Below, one piece after another: positions 1 through 8,033 of a DNA stretch of 33,219 nucleotides. Location of the stretch: positions 1-33,219 of the forward strand of contig DAIDVO010000173.1 in assembly GCA_027456085.1 (NCBI GenBank), read 5' to 3'. The translations under genes were made by a program, and so were the position numbers. The stretch is from Steroidobacteraceae bacterium (GTDB lineage Bacteria; Pseudomonadota; Gammaproteobacteria; Steroidobacterales; Steroidobacteraceae). Under the pieces are notes generated by a model. It was not told the DNA's origin, did no database searches, and was given only the letters and a program-made list of their open reading frames with translations. Within the stretch, counting starts at the first letter, position 1. Each line of letters opens with the position of its first letter.

Positions 1-478
1 GTCCGCACTCATCGGCGCGGCGCGCGAGCCGACCTCTGGCCTCGAGCACCGCGCGGCTGCGTATGACGCCGTCGGCGGTCGCAATTCGAAAGCCGGACGG
101 GTCGGGCGTAACCGAAATGACGGACAGATCCATCACCGGGATTCCCGCGGCGGCCAAGTCTTCGGCGAGCGCACGATCGAACACGGCTCGTTCGACGAGT
201 AATTCCGCCGCAGGCGTCGCGTGCCGGCCGGCCCAGGCCGCGATGCGGGGGCTGGACATCGGCGTGCAGGCGGCAGCCGCATGCAGCTGCGCGGCGGCCA
301 AGCGAGCGAGCGTGCGCGCGGACAGGCCCTCCATCGCCGCGGCGCGCGCGCGCCCGAGAACGGCAACTCGATATCCGAGGCGCCGCAGGCCGAGCGCCGC
401 GGCGGCGCCCGCGGGGCCGGCGCCGAGGACGGTCGCGTCGACCGCTGCGGCAGCTGCGGGCGGTCGCGCCGCGCTCAC
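1..478 (-). CDS. FAD-dependent oxidoreductase, N-terminal part (3' end beyond window)
   Basis: This reading frame is not in the ORF track because it starts with GTG and runs off the left edge. Translating the minus strand from GTG at 478 gives an open frame of 159 codons. It has a Rossmann dinucleotide-binding start, [20 protein letters not shown], at about residues 17-36, typical of the geranylgeranyl-reductase / tryptophan-halogenase / lycopene-cyclase type of flavoprotein. An odd point is that the second strand ends in VAVLGR, where the usual acidic ribose-binding residue is replaced by Gly. The start codon overlaps the TGA of the upstream acyl-CoA ligase as GTGA, so translation is probably coupled and the gene is the third in an operon with the TonB receptor and the ligase. 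The substrate cannot be told from this fragment. That it is a real gene is fairly certain; the family is less so. Confidence 0.72.
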   Translation of the reverse strand, partial: MSAARPPAAAAAVDATVLGAGPAGAAAALGLRRLGYRVAVLGRARAAAMEGLSARTLARLAAAQLHAAAACTPMSSPRIAAWAGRHATPAAELLVERAVFDRALAEDLAAAGIPVMDLSVISVTPDPSGFRIATADGVIRSRAVLEARGRLARRADECG

Positions 479-2166
479 GCGATCGGCCCGGCGTTGGCGG
501 ATAGGAGGGCCTGCAGCTGTTCGCGGATCAGATACTTTTGCACCTTGCCGGTCACGGTCATCGGGAAATTATCGACGAAGTGCACGTGACGCGGGACTTT
601 GTAGTGCGCAATCCGGCCGCGGCAAAACGCGATGATTTCCTCGGCCGCGCACGCGGCGCCTTCGCGCAGCCTGATCACCGCGCACACCTCCTCGCCGTAT
701 TTCGCGTCGGGAATGCCGACGACGGCGACGTCGAGTATCTTGGGATGACGGTGCAGGTATTCCTCGACTTCGCGCGGATAGACGTTCTCGCCGCCGCGGA
801 TGATCATGTCCTTGACCCGGCCTACGATCGTGCAATAGCCATCCTCGTCGAGGGTAGCGAGATCGCCGGTGTGCATCCAGCCCGCGGCATCCACCGCTCT
901 CGCGCTGTTGTCCGGATCGTCCCAGTAGCCGCGCATCACGCCGTAGCCGCGGGTCAGCAGCTCTCCTTTTTCGCCGCGCGGCACGGCCCCGCCATCGGCG
1001 TCGACGATCTTGGCCTGCATGTGCGGGTGAATGCGCCCCACGGTGGATACGCGCTGGTCGAGCGGGTCGTCGATGCGGGACTGAAAGCTGACCGGACTCG
1101 TCTCCGTCATGCCGTAACAGATCGTGACTTCGGCCATGTGCATCTCGTCGATGACGCGCCGCATGACCGCCATCGGGCAGGTCGCGCCCGCCATGATTCC
1201 GGTGCGCAGCGACTCAAGATCGAATTCCCGGAAGCGCGGATGGTCGAGCTCCGCGATGAACATCGTCGGCACCCCGTACAGTGCCGTGCAGCGTTCGGCG
1301 GCTACGGCCGCGAGCACGGAGAGCGGCTCGAACGAGTCCGAGGGAAACACCATCGCCGCCCCGTTCGTGACGGCCGCGAGAACGCCCATCACCATGCCGA
1401 AGCAATGGTACAGCGGGACGGGAATGCAGACGCGATCCTCGGGGCTGAGGCGTATGCCGCGGCCCACGAAGTAACCGTTGTTGACGATGTTGAAATGCGT
1501 CAGCGTCGCGCCCTTCGGCGCGCCCGTCGTGCCGCTCGTAAATTGAATATTGACGGGATCGTCCGGATCGGCCCGATCCGTGATCGCGCGCAGCGTCTCC
1601 GGCGCGGTGTGCGCCGCCAACTCCGGGAGCCGATCGAAGGCGAGGAATTCCGTCGACTCGGCCGGGCCGAGTTGGATCAGGAACGCGAGCGACGGGAGCG
1701 CAGCGCTTGCGCACCGTCCGTCGCGGCTCACCGCCGCTGCGCCGAGGATTTCGCGCACCATGCCGATGTAGTCGCTCGTCTTGTATCGCGGCGCAAAGAT
1801 CAGCGCGCGGCATCCGACCTTGCCGAGGACATAGACGAGTTCGCCGGCGCGATACGCGGGGTTGATGTTCACGAGGATCAATCCGGCGCGCGCCGTCGCG
1901 AACTGGGTCAGAACCCATTCGGCATTGTTCGGCGACCAGATGCCGACCCGGTCTCCGGGCTGAAGACCCAAGCTCAACAGACCGCGTGCGAGAATGCCGG
2001 CCTGCTGGTCGAGTTCCCGGTAGCTCAAACGCCGCGACTGGTGCCGGACGACGAGCGCCGGCCGATCCGGCCAGCGCTGCGCGGCGTCCGCAAGAACCGC
2101 ACCGACATCCCGATACAGCAGTGGCGCGTCGCTCGTTCCGGAGACGTAGCTCAGTTCGCAGGCCAT
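475..2166 (-). CDS. Acyl-CoA synthetase (ANL superfamily, FadD/ACSF2-like)
   Basis: The 563-residue protein is a full-length ANL-superfamily adenylate-forming ligase. It is expected to activate a carboxylic acid with ATP to acyl-AMP and then transfer the acyl group to CoA in the cytoplasm. Visible motifs are the phosphate loop [10 protein letters not shown] (about residues 210-219), the A5 motif YGMTETSP, the A7 motif GWMHTGDLA, the hinge [16 protein letters not shown], and the C-terminal TVTGKVQK with catalytic Lys near 541. The overall pattern resembles ACSF2-type medium/long-chain ligases; chain length is not determined by sequence alone. The ATG at 2166 is 39 bp after the TonB-receptor stop and has a weak ribosome binding site, and the stop overlaps the next gene as GTGA. 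The receptor-ligase-flavoprotein order suggests uptake of a hydrophobic compound followed by CoA activation and oxidation (inference). Confidence 0.93.
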   Translation of the reverse strand: MACELSYVSGTSDAPLLYRDVGAVLADAAQRWPDRPALVVRHQSRRLSYRELDQQAGILARGLLSLGLQPGDRVGIWSPNNAEWVLTQFATARAGLILVNINPAYRAGELVYVLGKVGCRALIFAPRYKTSDYIGMVREILGAAAVSRDGRCASAALPSLAFLIQLGPAESTEFLAFDRLPELAAHTAPETLRAITDRADPDDPVNIQFTSGTTGAPKGATLTHFNIVNNGYFVGRGIRLSPEDRVCIPVPLYHCFGMVMGVLAAVTNGAAMVFPSDSFEPLSVLAAVAAERCTALYGVPTMFIAELDHPRFREFDLESLRTGIMAGATCPMAVMRRVIDEMHMAEVTICYGMTETSPVSFQSRIDDPLDQRVSTVGRIHPHMQAKIVDADGGAVPRGEKGELLTRGYGVMRGYWDDPDNSARAVDAAGWMHTGDLATLDEDGYCTIVGRVKDMIIRGGENVYPREVEEYLHRHPKILDVAVVGIPDAKYGEEVCAVIRLREGAACAAEEIIAFCRGRIAHYKVPRHVHFVDNFPMTVTGKVQKYLIREQLQALLSANAGPIA

Positions 2167-2205
2167 GGCAGAGCGCGAATGGTCATTGGCCGGTCAGACG
2201 CCTTC

Positions 2206-4572
2206 TCAGAAGCGATAGGTCACATCCATGCCGTAGGTGCGCGGCACTCCCCGGTGGCGATAGTCGTAGCCGAAGCCCTGCAAGTCAACAGCGTTCGATA
2301 GATAGAACTTGTCGGTGACGTTGTTGCTCCAGATGCCGACCTCCCATTGGTCGCCGGGCGCGTGCAGCGCCGCGCGCAAGTTCAGCAAGGTATACGCCGG
2401 CTGCGAAATTGCGTCCTCCTGCGGCAGCGCGAGATATTGCTTCGCGCTGTAGCTCAAGTCGAAGTGCAGGCGCAGCGCGATGCTCGGGCTGCTCCAGGCG
2501 TCCCAATCGCCGCTCGCGGTCCCCGAAACATGGGGCGCGTTCGGCAGTTGTTGGCCGGCGATGCTGCCGCTCGCCAATACGCCTTCTTGGACTTTGGAAT
2601 TGAGGAAGCCTAAGCCGATGCGTCCGGTGAAGCTTCGAACCGGGCGCGCGACGATCTCCAGCTCGCCGCCGTCGATCTTCGACTTGCCGAGATTGATCAA
2701 CGGCTGCTGGCCGGTCGGGTAGACGTTGATGATCTGCTGGTTCTTGTACTGATAATGGAAAACGGCGCCGTCGATCTGCAGCCGATTCTCGAGCCAGGCG
2801 GTCTTGAAGCCCGCCTCGGTCGAGTCCAGGGTTTCCGGCTTCACCGTCGTGAAGTCGCTTTGCGTGAACAGTAACTGGGCGTTGAACGCCGCTGCCCGGT
2901 AGCCGCGGTTGAAACTCACGTACAGCAGGCTGTCCTTGGTCGGCGTGTAATCGATTCCGACCCGGCCCGTCACGGCGGTGTTGTGCGAGGACTGGCTGAA
3001 TTCCTGGTTGATCAGCGACGCGTAATTCGGGGATCCCGGCAGCAGCAGAACCGGCACCGCCGAGGCCAGGATGTTCGCGATGGGCACCTCGTCGGGGCCG
3101 CGCAACTGGTCGAGGGCGTTTTTCTGAATTCCATTGTCATGGTTGTAGCGCAGGCCGGCATGCAGCTTGAACTTGTCGGTTAGCCGGTAGCTGCCGTCCG
3201 AGTAGGTCGCCCAGCTATTCTTGATCTGATCGAATTGATTGTAGTAGCGGCAGGTCGCGTTGATGAACACCCCCGCGGCGTAGCCCGAACCCGGCGTGTT
3301 GAAGCTCGAGTCGGCGCAGTCCTGGTAGTTGATCGCGCCATCGCCGTTATAGTCGAGGAAGTTGTAGATCTGATTTTCCGTCGAATTGAAAATAACTTCC
3401 TGCTGGTAATACGCGCCGACGATGAAGTTGAGCGGCCCGCGGTTGTTCGTCGTCAGGCGCAGGTCCTGGGTGACCTGGCGCGTCTTGCCGATGTACGGAA
3501 TCTTGAAGATGTCGATGGCGGCGCCGTCGGTGCCTTCCGGATTGAACAACGATCCCTCGTCCCAAGAACTGATCGAGGTCAGTGCGTAGTTGTCCGAAAT
3601 GTTCCAATCGATCGTCAGCGACGCGCCTTCGTCGTCCTGGCGGCGCCGCGGCGTGTAGTCCTGGCCGACTTGCAGGTTGCTCAAGGGCGCGCCGGTCTGG
3701 GTGCCGTCGTACGTTCGATAATAGCCGACCAGGCCGACGCCTTGCGGGCTGACGCGGCCGGCGAGGATCGCGTAGTTCTGCGGGTCCTGCATGCTCTTGG
3801 AAAGGCGCAGGATCGCCTTCAGGTCGTCGTTCGCGCGAAACAGCACGCTCAGCCGGACCCCGTATTGGTCCACACCCTCCAGATTCGGGTGGCCCGGCAG
3901 CACGTTCTGCATGAATCCGTCGGCCTTCGTGTAGGTCGCGGCGAGGCGCACGGCGACGCGCTCGGGTATCAGCGCGGTTTGAAACGCTCCTTCCATTTCT
4001 CTGCGGTTGTAATTGCCGAACCCCGCCTTTACGTACCCTTCGGTGTCGAAGCCCGGTTTGTGCGTGATGAAATTGATCGCGCCGCCGGTCGTGTTCTTGC
4101 CGTACAGGGTTCCTTGCGGGCCGCGCAGCACTTCGACGCGCTCCAGGTCGTACATCTCGACGCCGAACAGCACGAAGTTGCCCTTGTACACTTCATCGAT
4201 GTAGCTCGCGACCGGGCTCGATTGACTCAAGCTGTAGTCGAACATCGACACGCCACGCAGCGAGAATAGCGGCGTGCCCTCGCCGACGATGCCGTTGACC
4301 TGCAAGTTCGGAATTTGCGTCGCGAGCGAGGACGCGTTGTCGAGCTTCAAGGAACCGAGCTGGGCGCTGGTCAACGCCGTCACCGAGACCGGCACGCTCT
4401 GCAGAGGCTCTTTGCGCTTTTCCGCCGTGACGACGATTTGCTCGAGTTCGGCCGGCTGATGCGCCTGGTTTTCCTGCGCTCGCGCGGCGGCGCCCGGGGC
4501 GAACCACAGCGGCGCGGCGATCAATAGAGCGGAACCAACGCCGCAAACCCGTATGTAACGTCGTATGTCCAC
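2206..4572 (-). CDS. TonB-dependent outer-membrane receptor
   Basis: The 788-residue protein is a ligand-gated outer-membrane transporter energised by TonB-ExbBD. It has an N-terminal signal sequence ending near ARAQE (about residue 32), a TonB-box-like segment EQIVVTAEKR (44-53), a plug domain with ERVEVLRGPQGTLYGKNTTG, a long barrel region, and a C-terminal strand ending in YRF. Plugs of this subtype (VPVSVTAL, GAINFIT) are common in proteobacterial receptors for non-siderophore substrates such as terpenoids, sterols or other organics, though iron complexes cannot be excluded. The start is GTG at 4572, preceded on the coding strand by a strong GAGGGGGA Shine-Dalgarno. It heads the operon with the acyl-CoA ligase. 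The divergent upstream region shared with the response regulator holds the ATACG-NN-AGTAT dyad, and a GATACT -10-like hexamer at 4635-4640 lies about 55 bp from the dyad centre. Confidence 0.93.
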   Translation of the reverse strand: MDIRRYIRVCGVGSALLIAAPLWFAPGAAARAQENQAHQPAELEQIVVTAEKRKEPLQSVPVSVTALTSAQLGSLKLDNASSLATQIPNLQVNGIVGEGTPLFSLRGVSMFDYSLSQSSPVASYIDEVYKGNFVLFGVEMYDLERVEVLRGPQGTLYGKNTTGGAINFITHKPGFDTEGYVKAGFGNYNRREMEGAFQTALIPERVAVRLAATYTKADGFMQNVLPGHPNLEGVDQYGVRLSVLFRANDDLKAILRLSKSMQDPQNYAILAGRVSPQGVGLVGYYRTYDGTQTGAPLSNLQVGQDYTPRRRQDDEGASLTIDWNISDNYALTSISSWDEGSLFNPEGTDGAAIDIFKIPYIGKTRQVTQDLRLTTNNRGPLNFIVGAYYQQEVIFNSTENQIYNFLDYNGDGAINYQDCADSSFNTPGSGYAAGVFINATCRYYNQFDQIKNSWATYSDGSYRLTDKFKLHAGLRYNHDNGIQKNALDQLRGPDEVPIANILASAVPVLLLPGSPNYASLINQEFSQSSHNTAVTGRVGIDYTPTKDSLLYVSFNRGYRAAAFNAQLLFTQSDFTTVKPETLDSTEAGFKTAWLENRLQIDGAVFHYQYKNQQIINVYPTGQQPLINLGKSKIDGGELEIVARPVRSFTGRIGLGFLNSKVQEGVLASGSIAGQQLPNAPHVSGTASGDWDAWSSPSIALRLHFDLSYSAKQYLALPQEDAISQPAYTLLNLRAALHAPGDQWEVGIWSNNVTDKFYLSNAVDLQGFGYDYRHRGVPRTYGMDVTYRF

Positions 4573-4688
4573 TGCTTCCCCCTCGTTGATATATTTCGGC
4601 GCCGCCGCGTGGCCGGCAAGCGCGCCTCCGACCGAGTATCGCGTTCAGGAGCCGCAGCGTACATGCCTCTTTCGGCGCATCCGGCTCT

Positions 4689-4702
4689 AATACGTTAGTA
4701 TT
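4689..4702. promoter_or_regulatory. Dyad operator AATAC-GTTA-GTATT (copy 1)
   Basis: A perfect inverted repeat, AATACGTTAGTATT, lies in the divergent region between the TonB receptor and the response regulator. Its 12-bp core ATACGTTAGTAT matches 10 of 12 bases of the dyad at 9820-9831 in the other divergent region of this locus. Its centre is about 40 bp upstream of the start predicted from the TATGAT hexamer at 4723-4728, which is a class II activator position. It is the likely binding site of the adjacent LuxR-type regulator (inference). Confidence 0.6.
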
Positions 4703-4722
4703 GCATCCGCATTTGCGGTGCC

Positions 4723-4728
4723 TATGAT
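4723..4728 (+). promoter_or_regulatory. Probable -10 element of the response-regulator promoter
   Basis: TATGAT matches the sigma-70 -10 consensus at five of six positions. No good -35 is present; a small palindrome CCGCA-TT-TGCGG (4707-4718) occupies the spacer and the dyad lies just upstream, as expected for an activator-dependent promoter. A start near 4735 would lie downstream of the GTG at 4729, supporting the ATG at 4759 as the real start codon. Confidence 0.45.
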
Positions 4729-4758
4729 GTGACCGGGGCCCGGCGTAGGATGTCGAGC

Positions 4759-5436
4759 ATGGCGACGGAAACGATGGCTTTCGAGTCGGCGGCGAAGCGA
4801 GTGCTCATCGCGGACGACCACCCGCTTTACCGTGATGCGTTGCGGGCGATCATCCCGCAGGCCTGCCCGGCGGCCGATTTGCACGAGGCGGCCTGCCAGG
4901 ACGAGGTCCTGCGGGAGGTCACCTCCGACGCCGCGTTCGACCTGATCGTTCTCGATCTGAAATTGCCGGGAGCGGTGGGACTGTCATGTCTCGCCAAGGT
5001 TCGGGAGCGGGCGCCGTTCACGCCGATTCTGATCGTTTCGGCGACCGATGACCCGAACACCATGTGCGAAGTGATCAAGGCCCGCGCCACGGGCTTCGTG
5101 CCGAAATCCGCCCATCGGCAGATGTTGATAGATGCCGTTCGCGTCGTCATGGACGGAGGCACGTACTTGCCGATCGCAGGCATGGCCGCGTTGCGCGAAT
5201 CGCCGCCCGCGCTGTGCGCGGCGGCGGATCAATCCGGCTGCAACGCGCTGACGTCGCGGCAGCGCCGCGTGCTCAATTTGCTGGCGCAGGGCCAATCCAA
5301 CAAGCAGATTGCCGGGCATCTCGAAATCAGCGAGATCACGGTCAAAGCCCACGTCTCGTCGATTCTCAAGAAGCTCGGCGTGACCAATAGAGTGCAGGCC
5401 GCACTCGAGGCCCAGAAGGCGCGCCCGCAGGGCTGA
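4759..5436 (+). CDS. LuxR/NarL-family response regulator (CrbR/ErdR-like)
   Basis: The protein has an N-terminal receiver domain with the acidic pair in IADDHPLYRDAL, the phosphoacceptor Asp66 in DLIVLDLKLP, Ser94 and Lys116 in GFVPKSA. A C-terminal LuxR helix-turn-helix spans about 164-216 (LTSRQRRVLNLLAQGQSNKQ, then SEITVKAHVSSILKKLGV). The HTH resembles regulators of the ErdR/CrbR/AgmR type that control acetyl-CoA synthetase and alcohol/aldehyde oxidation genes in Pseudomonas and Vibrio, which fits its neighbours. The ORF track starts at GTG 4729; I prefer ATG 4759 (225 residues), preceded by AGGA with eight bases of spacing and lying after the probable promoter. It converges on the hybrid kinase gene, its likely phosphodonor, 21 bp away. 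It probably regulates both divergent regions of the locus through the shared dyad (inference). Confidence 0.93.
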   Translation: MATETMAFESAAKRVLIADDHPLYRDALRAIIPQACPAADLHEAACQDEVLREVTSDAAFDLIVLDLKLPGAVGLSCLAKVRERAPFTPILIVSATDDPNTMCEVIKARATGFVPKSAHRQMLIDAVRVVMDGGTYLPIAGMAALRESPPALCAAADQSGCNALTSRQRRVLNLLAQGQSNKQIAGHLEISEITVKAHVSSILKKLGVTNRVQAALEAQKARPQG

Positions 5437-5457
5437 TCCGAGCTCCGGGCGATCCGC

Positions 5458-6876
5458 TCAGGGATTGCGCCGCGGCAGCCGATCGAGCACCGCCCGCAGC
5501 TTGCCGAGGTTGATCGGTTTGGCGAGAACCGTCATCCCGCGCCGCTGTAGGCGATCGCGCAAAATCGAATCGGGATCGCTGGTGATGATCAACGCCGGGG
5601 CCTTGGCGTCGAATTCCTTTTGCACCTCCGCGACCGCCTGGTCGCCCTTGGCGCCGTCCGCCAGATGATAGTCGGAGATCAGGATATCCGGCTGCAGATC
5701 GGCGGCGATCAATTGCACGACCGCGTCGGTCGCCGTGGTCGCGGTGACGGCGCGATGGCCCCATTTGCCGAGTATCGCCGCCATGCCGTGCAGTACGTCC
5801 GCATGATCGTCGATCACGACCACCGTCAGGGCCTGCCGCCCGCCCTTGCGGCCGGCATCCAAACCCCAGACGTCGATGCTCGCCGCCCCGCCGTGCGCTT
5901 CACCGTACGGCACCCGCACCGAGAAGCACGAGCCCCGGCCCACGCGCGAACTGACGGCGCATTCGAGCGACAAAAGACGCGCGATGCGGCTGACGATCGA
6001 TAAACCGAGGCCGATGCCCGCGTCGCGCGGCCGGCCCGTCATGGGCACTTGGTAGTACTCCTCGAAGATTCGCTGCAGGTGCCTTTTCTCGATGCCGATG
6101 CCGGTGTCGTAGACGCTGATCAGCAAGTCCGAGCGGCGGCGCCTGCATCCGACCAGCACGCGTCCGCGCGCCGTGTAGCGAATCGCATTGCTGACGAAAT
6201 TGCGCAGGACCGCCTCGAGCAAATGCATGTCGGTGTGGACCCACGCGCCGCACGGCACGAACTTCAGGTCGATGCCGGCGGCGCGCGCGACGCTCGCGAA
6301 TTCGGGGCCGATGCGCTCGAACAGCACCGACAACGGAAAGTCGATCGCCTTGGGCGTGATGCCGCCGGTGTCGAGCCGGGCGCTGTCGAGCAGCGTCCCG
6401 AGCAAATTGTTGAGCGATGCCAGCGCGACCTTCGCCCGGCCCACGAGTTCGCCGTTCGCGGGGGTCATCTTGGCATCGTCGAGCGACTCCAGGAACAGCA
6501 TCGCCGAATTGAGCGGCTGGCGCAGATCGTGGCTCGCGGCGGCAAGAAAGCGCGTTTTTCCTTGATTGGCGACGTCGGCCGCTTGTTTCGCCTGTTTCAG
6601 TGCCAGTTCGATTTCGCGGCGCGACTCCAATTCGCGCGTCAGCTGCGCATTGAGCGCCTCGTACTGTTCGGTCCGCAGCCGCACGGTATCTTCGAGCGCC
6701 GCGGCCGCTTGAAACCAGGAAAACGCGCTCGCGTGCTGATCCACCGCGTGCTCCACGCGCTGCATCAGCGCGCGCACCGTCTTGCGCAGAGCCTTGTTCT
6801 CGTCGCGCAGCTTCTTGATGCGCGCCGCAGCGGGCGGGGCGGCCGCCCGTTTGCGCGCCGTGCGTTTGCCGTCCAT
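5458..6876 (-). CDS. Hybrid sensor histidine kinase, NahK/ErcS'-like
   Basis: The real start is ATG 6876 (472 residues); the 613-residue ORF in the track extends upstream into the FIST gene in another frame. The order is a basic N-terminus, a long coiled coil (about 20-104) with no PAS or membrane segment, an H-box FLAAASHDLRQPLN with His116, an N-box VLRNFVSNAIRYT, G-boxes VYDTGIGI and GIGLGLSI, and a receiver domain with VVVIDDHAD, phospho-Asp402 in ILISDYHL and Lys453. The coiled coil followed by SKTRFLAAxSHDL-type sequence is the pattern of the Pseudomonas hybrid kinases NahK/ErcS'. It starts 2 bp after the FIST gene, so the two are co-translated. In P. aeruginosa the FIST protein NosP controls NahK in response to nitric oxide; a similar sensor-kinase pair is inferred here. 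Being soluble, it must receive its signal through a partner protein. Confidence 0.92.
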   Translation of the reverse strand: MDGKRTARKRAAAPPAAARIKKLRDENKALRKTVRALMQRVEHAVDQHASAFSWFQAAAALEDTVRLRTEQYEALNAQLTRELESRREIELALKQAKQAADVANQGKTRFLAAASHDLRQPLNSAMLFLESLDDAKMTPANGELVGRAKVALASLNNLLGTLLDSARLDTGGITPKAIDFPLSVLFERIGPEFASVARAAGIDLKFVPCGAWVHTDMHLLEAVLRNFVSNAIRYTARGRVLVGCRRRRSDLLISVYDTGIGIEKRHLQRIFEEYYQVPMTGRPRDAGIGLGLSIVSRIARLLSLECAVSSRVGRGSCFSVRVPYGEAHGGAASIDVWGLDAGRKGGRQALTVVVIDDHADVLHGMAAILGKWGHRAVTATTATDAVVQLIAADLQPDILISDYHLADGAKGDQAVAEVQKEFDAKAPALIITSDPDSILRDRLQRRGMTVLAKPINLGKLRAVLDRLPRRNP

Positions 6877-6878
6877 CT

Positions 6879-8033
6879 TCAAGGCTGCGCCGCAATGGCG
6901 AGCGCCGTGAATGAGTTGTTCACGTGCACTGTGTTGAATTGCTCGCCGAGCGTGGAGAATGCCACGACGTGATTTTGCTTGAAGAGCTTGGCGACCGTGT
7001 TCGTGAGCCCATTCTCCTGCATGTATGCCGTGCGCGCCGCGCACTCGAAGCCGATGACCAATTCCGGCCGTCCCATGCTCTGCGCGAGATCCGCGAACAT
7101 GGCCTCGAGCCGTGCCACCATGTCGTCGGGCGCGGCGATCGCGGCGACGACGCCCGCTTCGATCGCACAGGCGAACTCGATGCTGCCGTTCGGATAGACG
7201 CGCTGCACGCCGCGTGCGAAATACTGTCCGCCGATCCTGATCATCAGCGGATACAAGGAATAGGCGGCGCTCTGCGTCGGCGGCTTGCGGTATCCGCATG
7301 CTGCGGCATACTCGCCGAGAGCGGGGCGGCCGTTGATTTCCATGACGAGCCGCCGCTCCTGGTCGGCTTCGGTGATGACGATCTTGCGCGCACCGGCTTG
7401 GAAGTGGCTGTGGCTCAATGCCACGACGGGGGAGTCGGAAGCGACCAGACAGAAAATCGCGGCATTGCGCAGCGCCCGGCCCTTATGCAGGATTCTCGTG
7501 GAACCCGGGGGGTGTCCGGCCGGATTGAAGAACAAATCGCCGGCGGACCCGCCGACGAGCGGCAAGCCCGCGAACTCCATGCCGAGCGCCGCGATCAGCC
7601 GCTCTTCGCATCGAGCCTCGGCGTCGACCAATACAAGACCGAACGAAGCCTGCGGCGCCGCGGGGCGGAGGCGCAGCAGTTTGCGACGCAAGGCGGCGCC
7701 CAGCTTGCGCGCGTCGGGCAAGCCGAATTCGGCGACGTTCTCGATCAACGCGTCGAACACCGTGAATCGCGGCGACGGCAGATGAAATCCCGTGATGCCA
7801 TGCTTCAGAAAGCCCTGCGCGCCGATTGCGCAGCCGGTCGCGGCGCCGATGGTTTGATGAAAGCCGCGCTTCTCGAGCGCCAGTCCCAGGCGCGCCATGT
7901 CATAGTCGGTCGTCGCGAACAAGATGTTGAATCCGCCGCCGGCCGACGAAACGTCCGCGGTCACCTCCGCGGCGGCGCGCTCTTCGTCCTCGGCTCGGGT
8001 GGAAAAGACGGCGATGCGCTGGCGCCTAGGCAT
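6879..8033 (-). CDS. FIST-domain sensor protein, NosP-like
   Basis: The 384-residue protein has the two-part FIST_N/FIST_C layout: LPLVGGSAGD in the middle, and ELVIGFECAARTAYMQENG plus VVAFSTLGEQFN near the C-terminus. There is no signal peptide or membrane span. FIST proteins are cytoplasmic small-ligand sensors; in Pseudomonas, Shewanella and Legionella the member NosP binds haem and nitric oxide and controls a neighbouring hybrid kinase. The same arrangement is seen here, with the kinase gene starting 2 bp downstream. The start overlaps the stop of the upstream acyl-CoA synthetase by 8 bp, so all three genes are one transcript. Whether it binds haem, and which His would ligate it, cannot be read from sequence alone; a role in sensing a metabolite (FIST was first predicted to bind amino-acid-like ligands) remains possible. 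Confidence 0.9.
   Translation of the reverse strand: MPRRQRIAVFSTRAEDEERAAAEVTADVSSAGGGFNILFATTDYDMARLGLALEKRGFHQTIGAATGCAIGAQGFLKHGITGFHLPSPRFTVFDALIENVAEFGLPDARKLGAALRRKLLRLRPAAPQASFGLVLVDAEARCEERLIAALGMEFAGLPLVGGSAGDLFFNPAGHPPGSTRILHKGRALRNAAIFCLVASDSPVVALSHSHFQAGARKIVITEADQERRLVMEINGRPALGEYAAACGYRKPPTQSAAYSLYPLMIRIGGQYFARGVQRVYPNGSIEFACAIEAGVVAAIAAPDDMVARLEAMFADLAQSMGRPELVIGFECAARTAYMQENGLTNTVAKLFKQNHVVAFSTLGEQFNTVHVNNSFTALAIAAQP

Noticed and set aside
538-2301. 587-aa plus-strand ORF opposite the acyl-CoA ligase
   Set aside because: It is antisense to a clear ANL ligase, is rich in Arg/His/Asp as expected from complementing GC-rich codons, and shows no domain motif.
3235-4269. 344-aa plus-strand ORF opposite the TonB receptor
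   Set aside because: Shadow of the receptor gene; valine/arginine-rich composition and no recognisable motif.
4729-4758. GTG start at 4729 for the response regulator
   Set aside because: It lies upstream of the start predicted from the TATGAT -10 element, and ATG 4759 has an AGGA at proper spacing.
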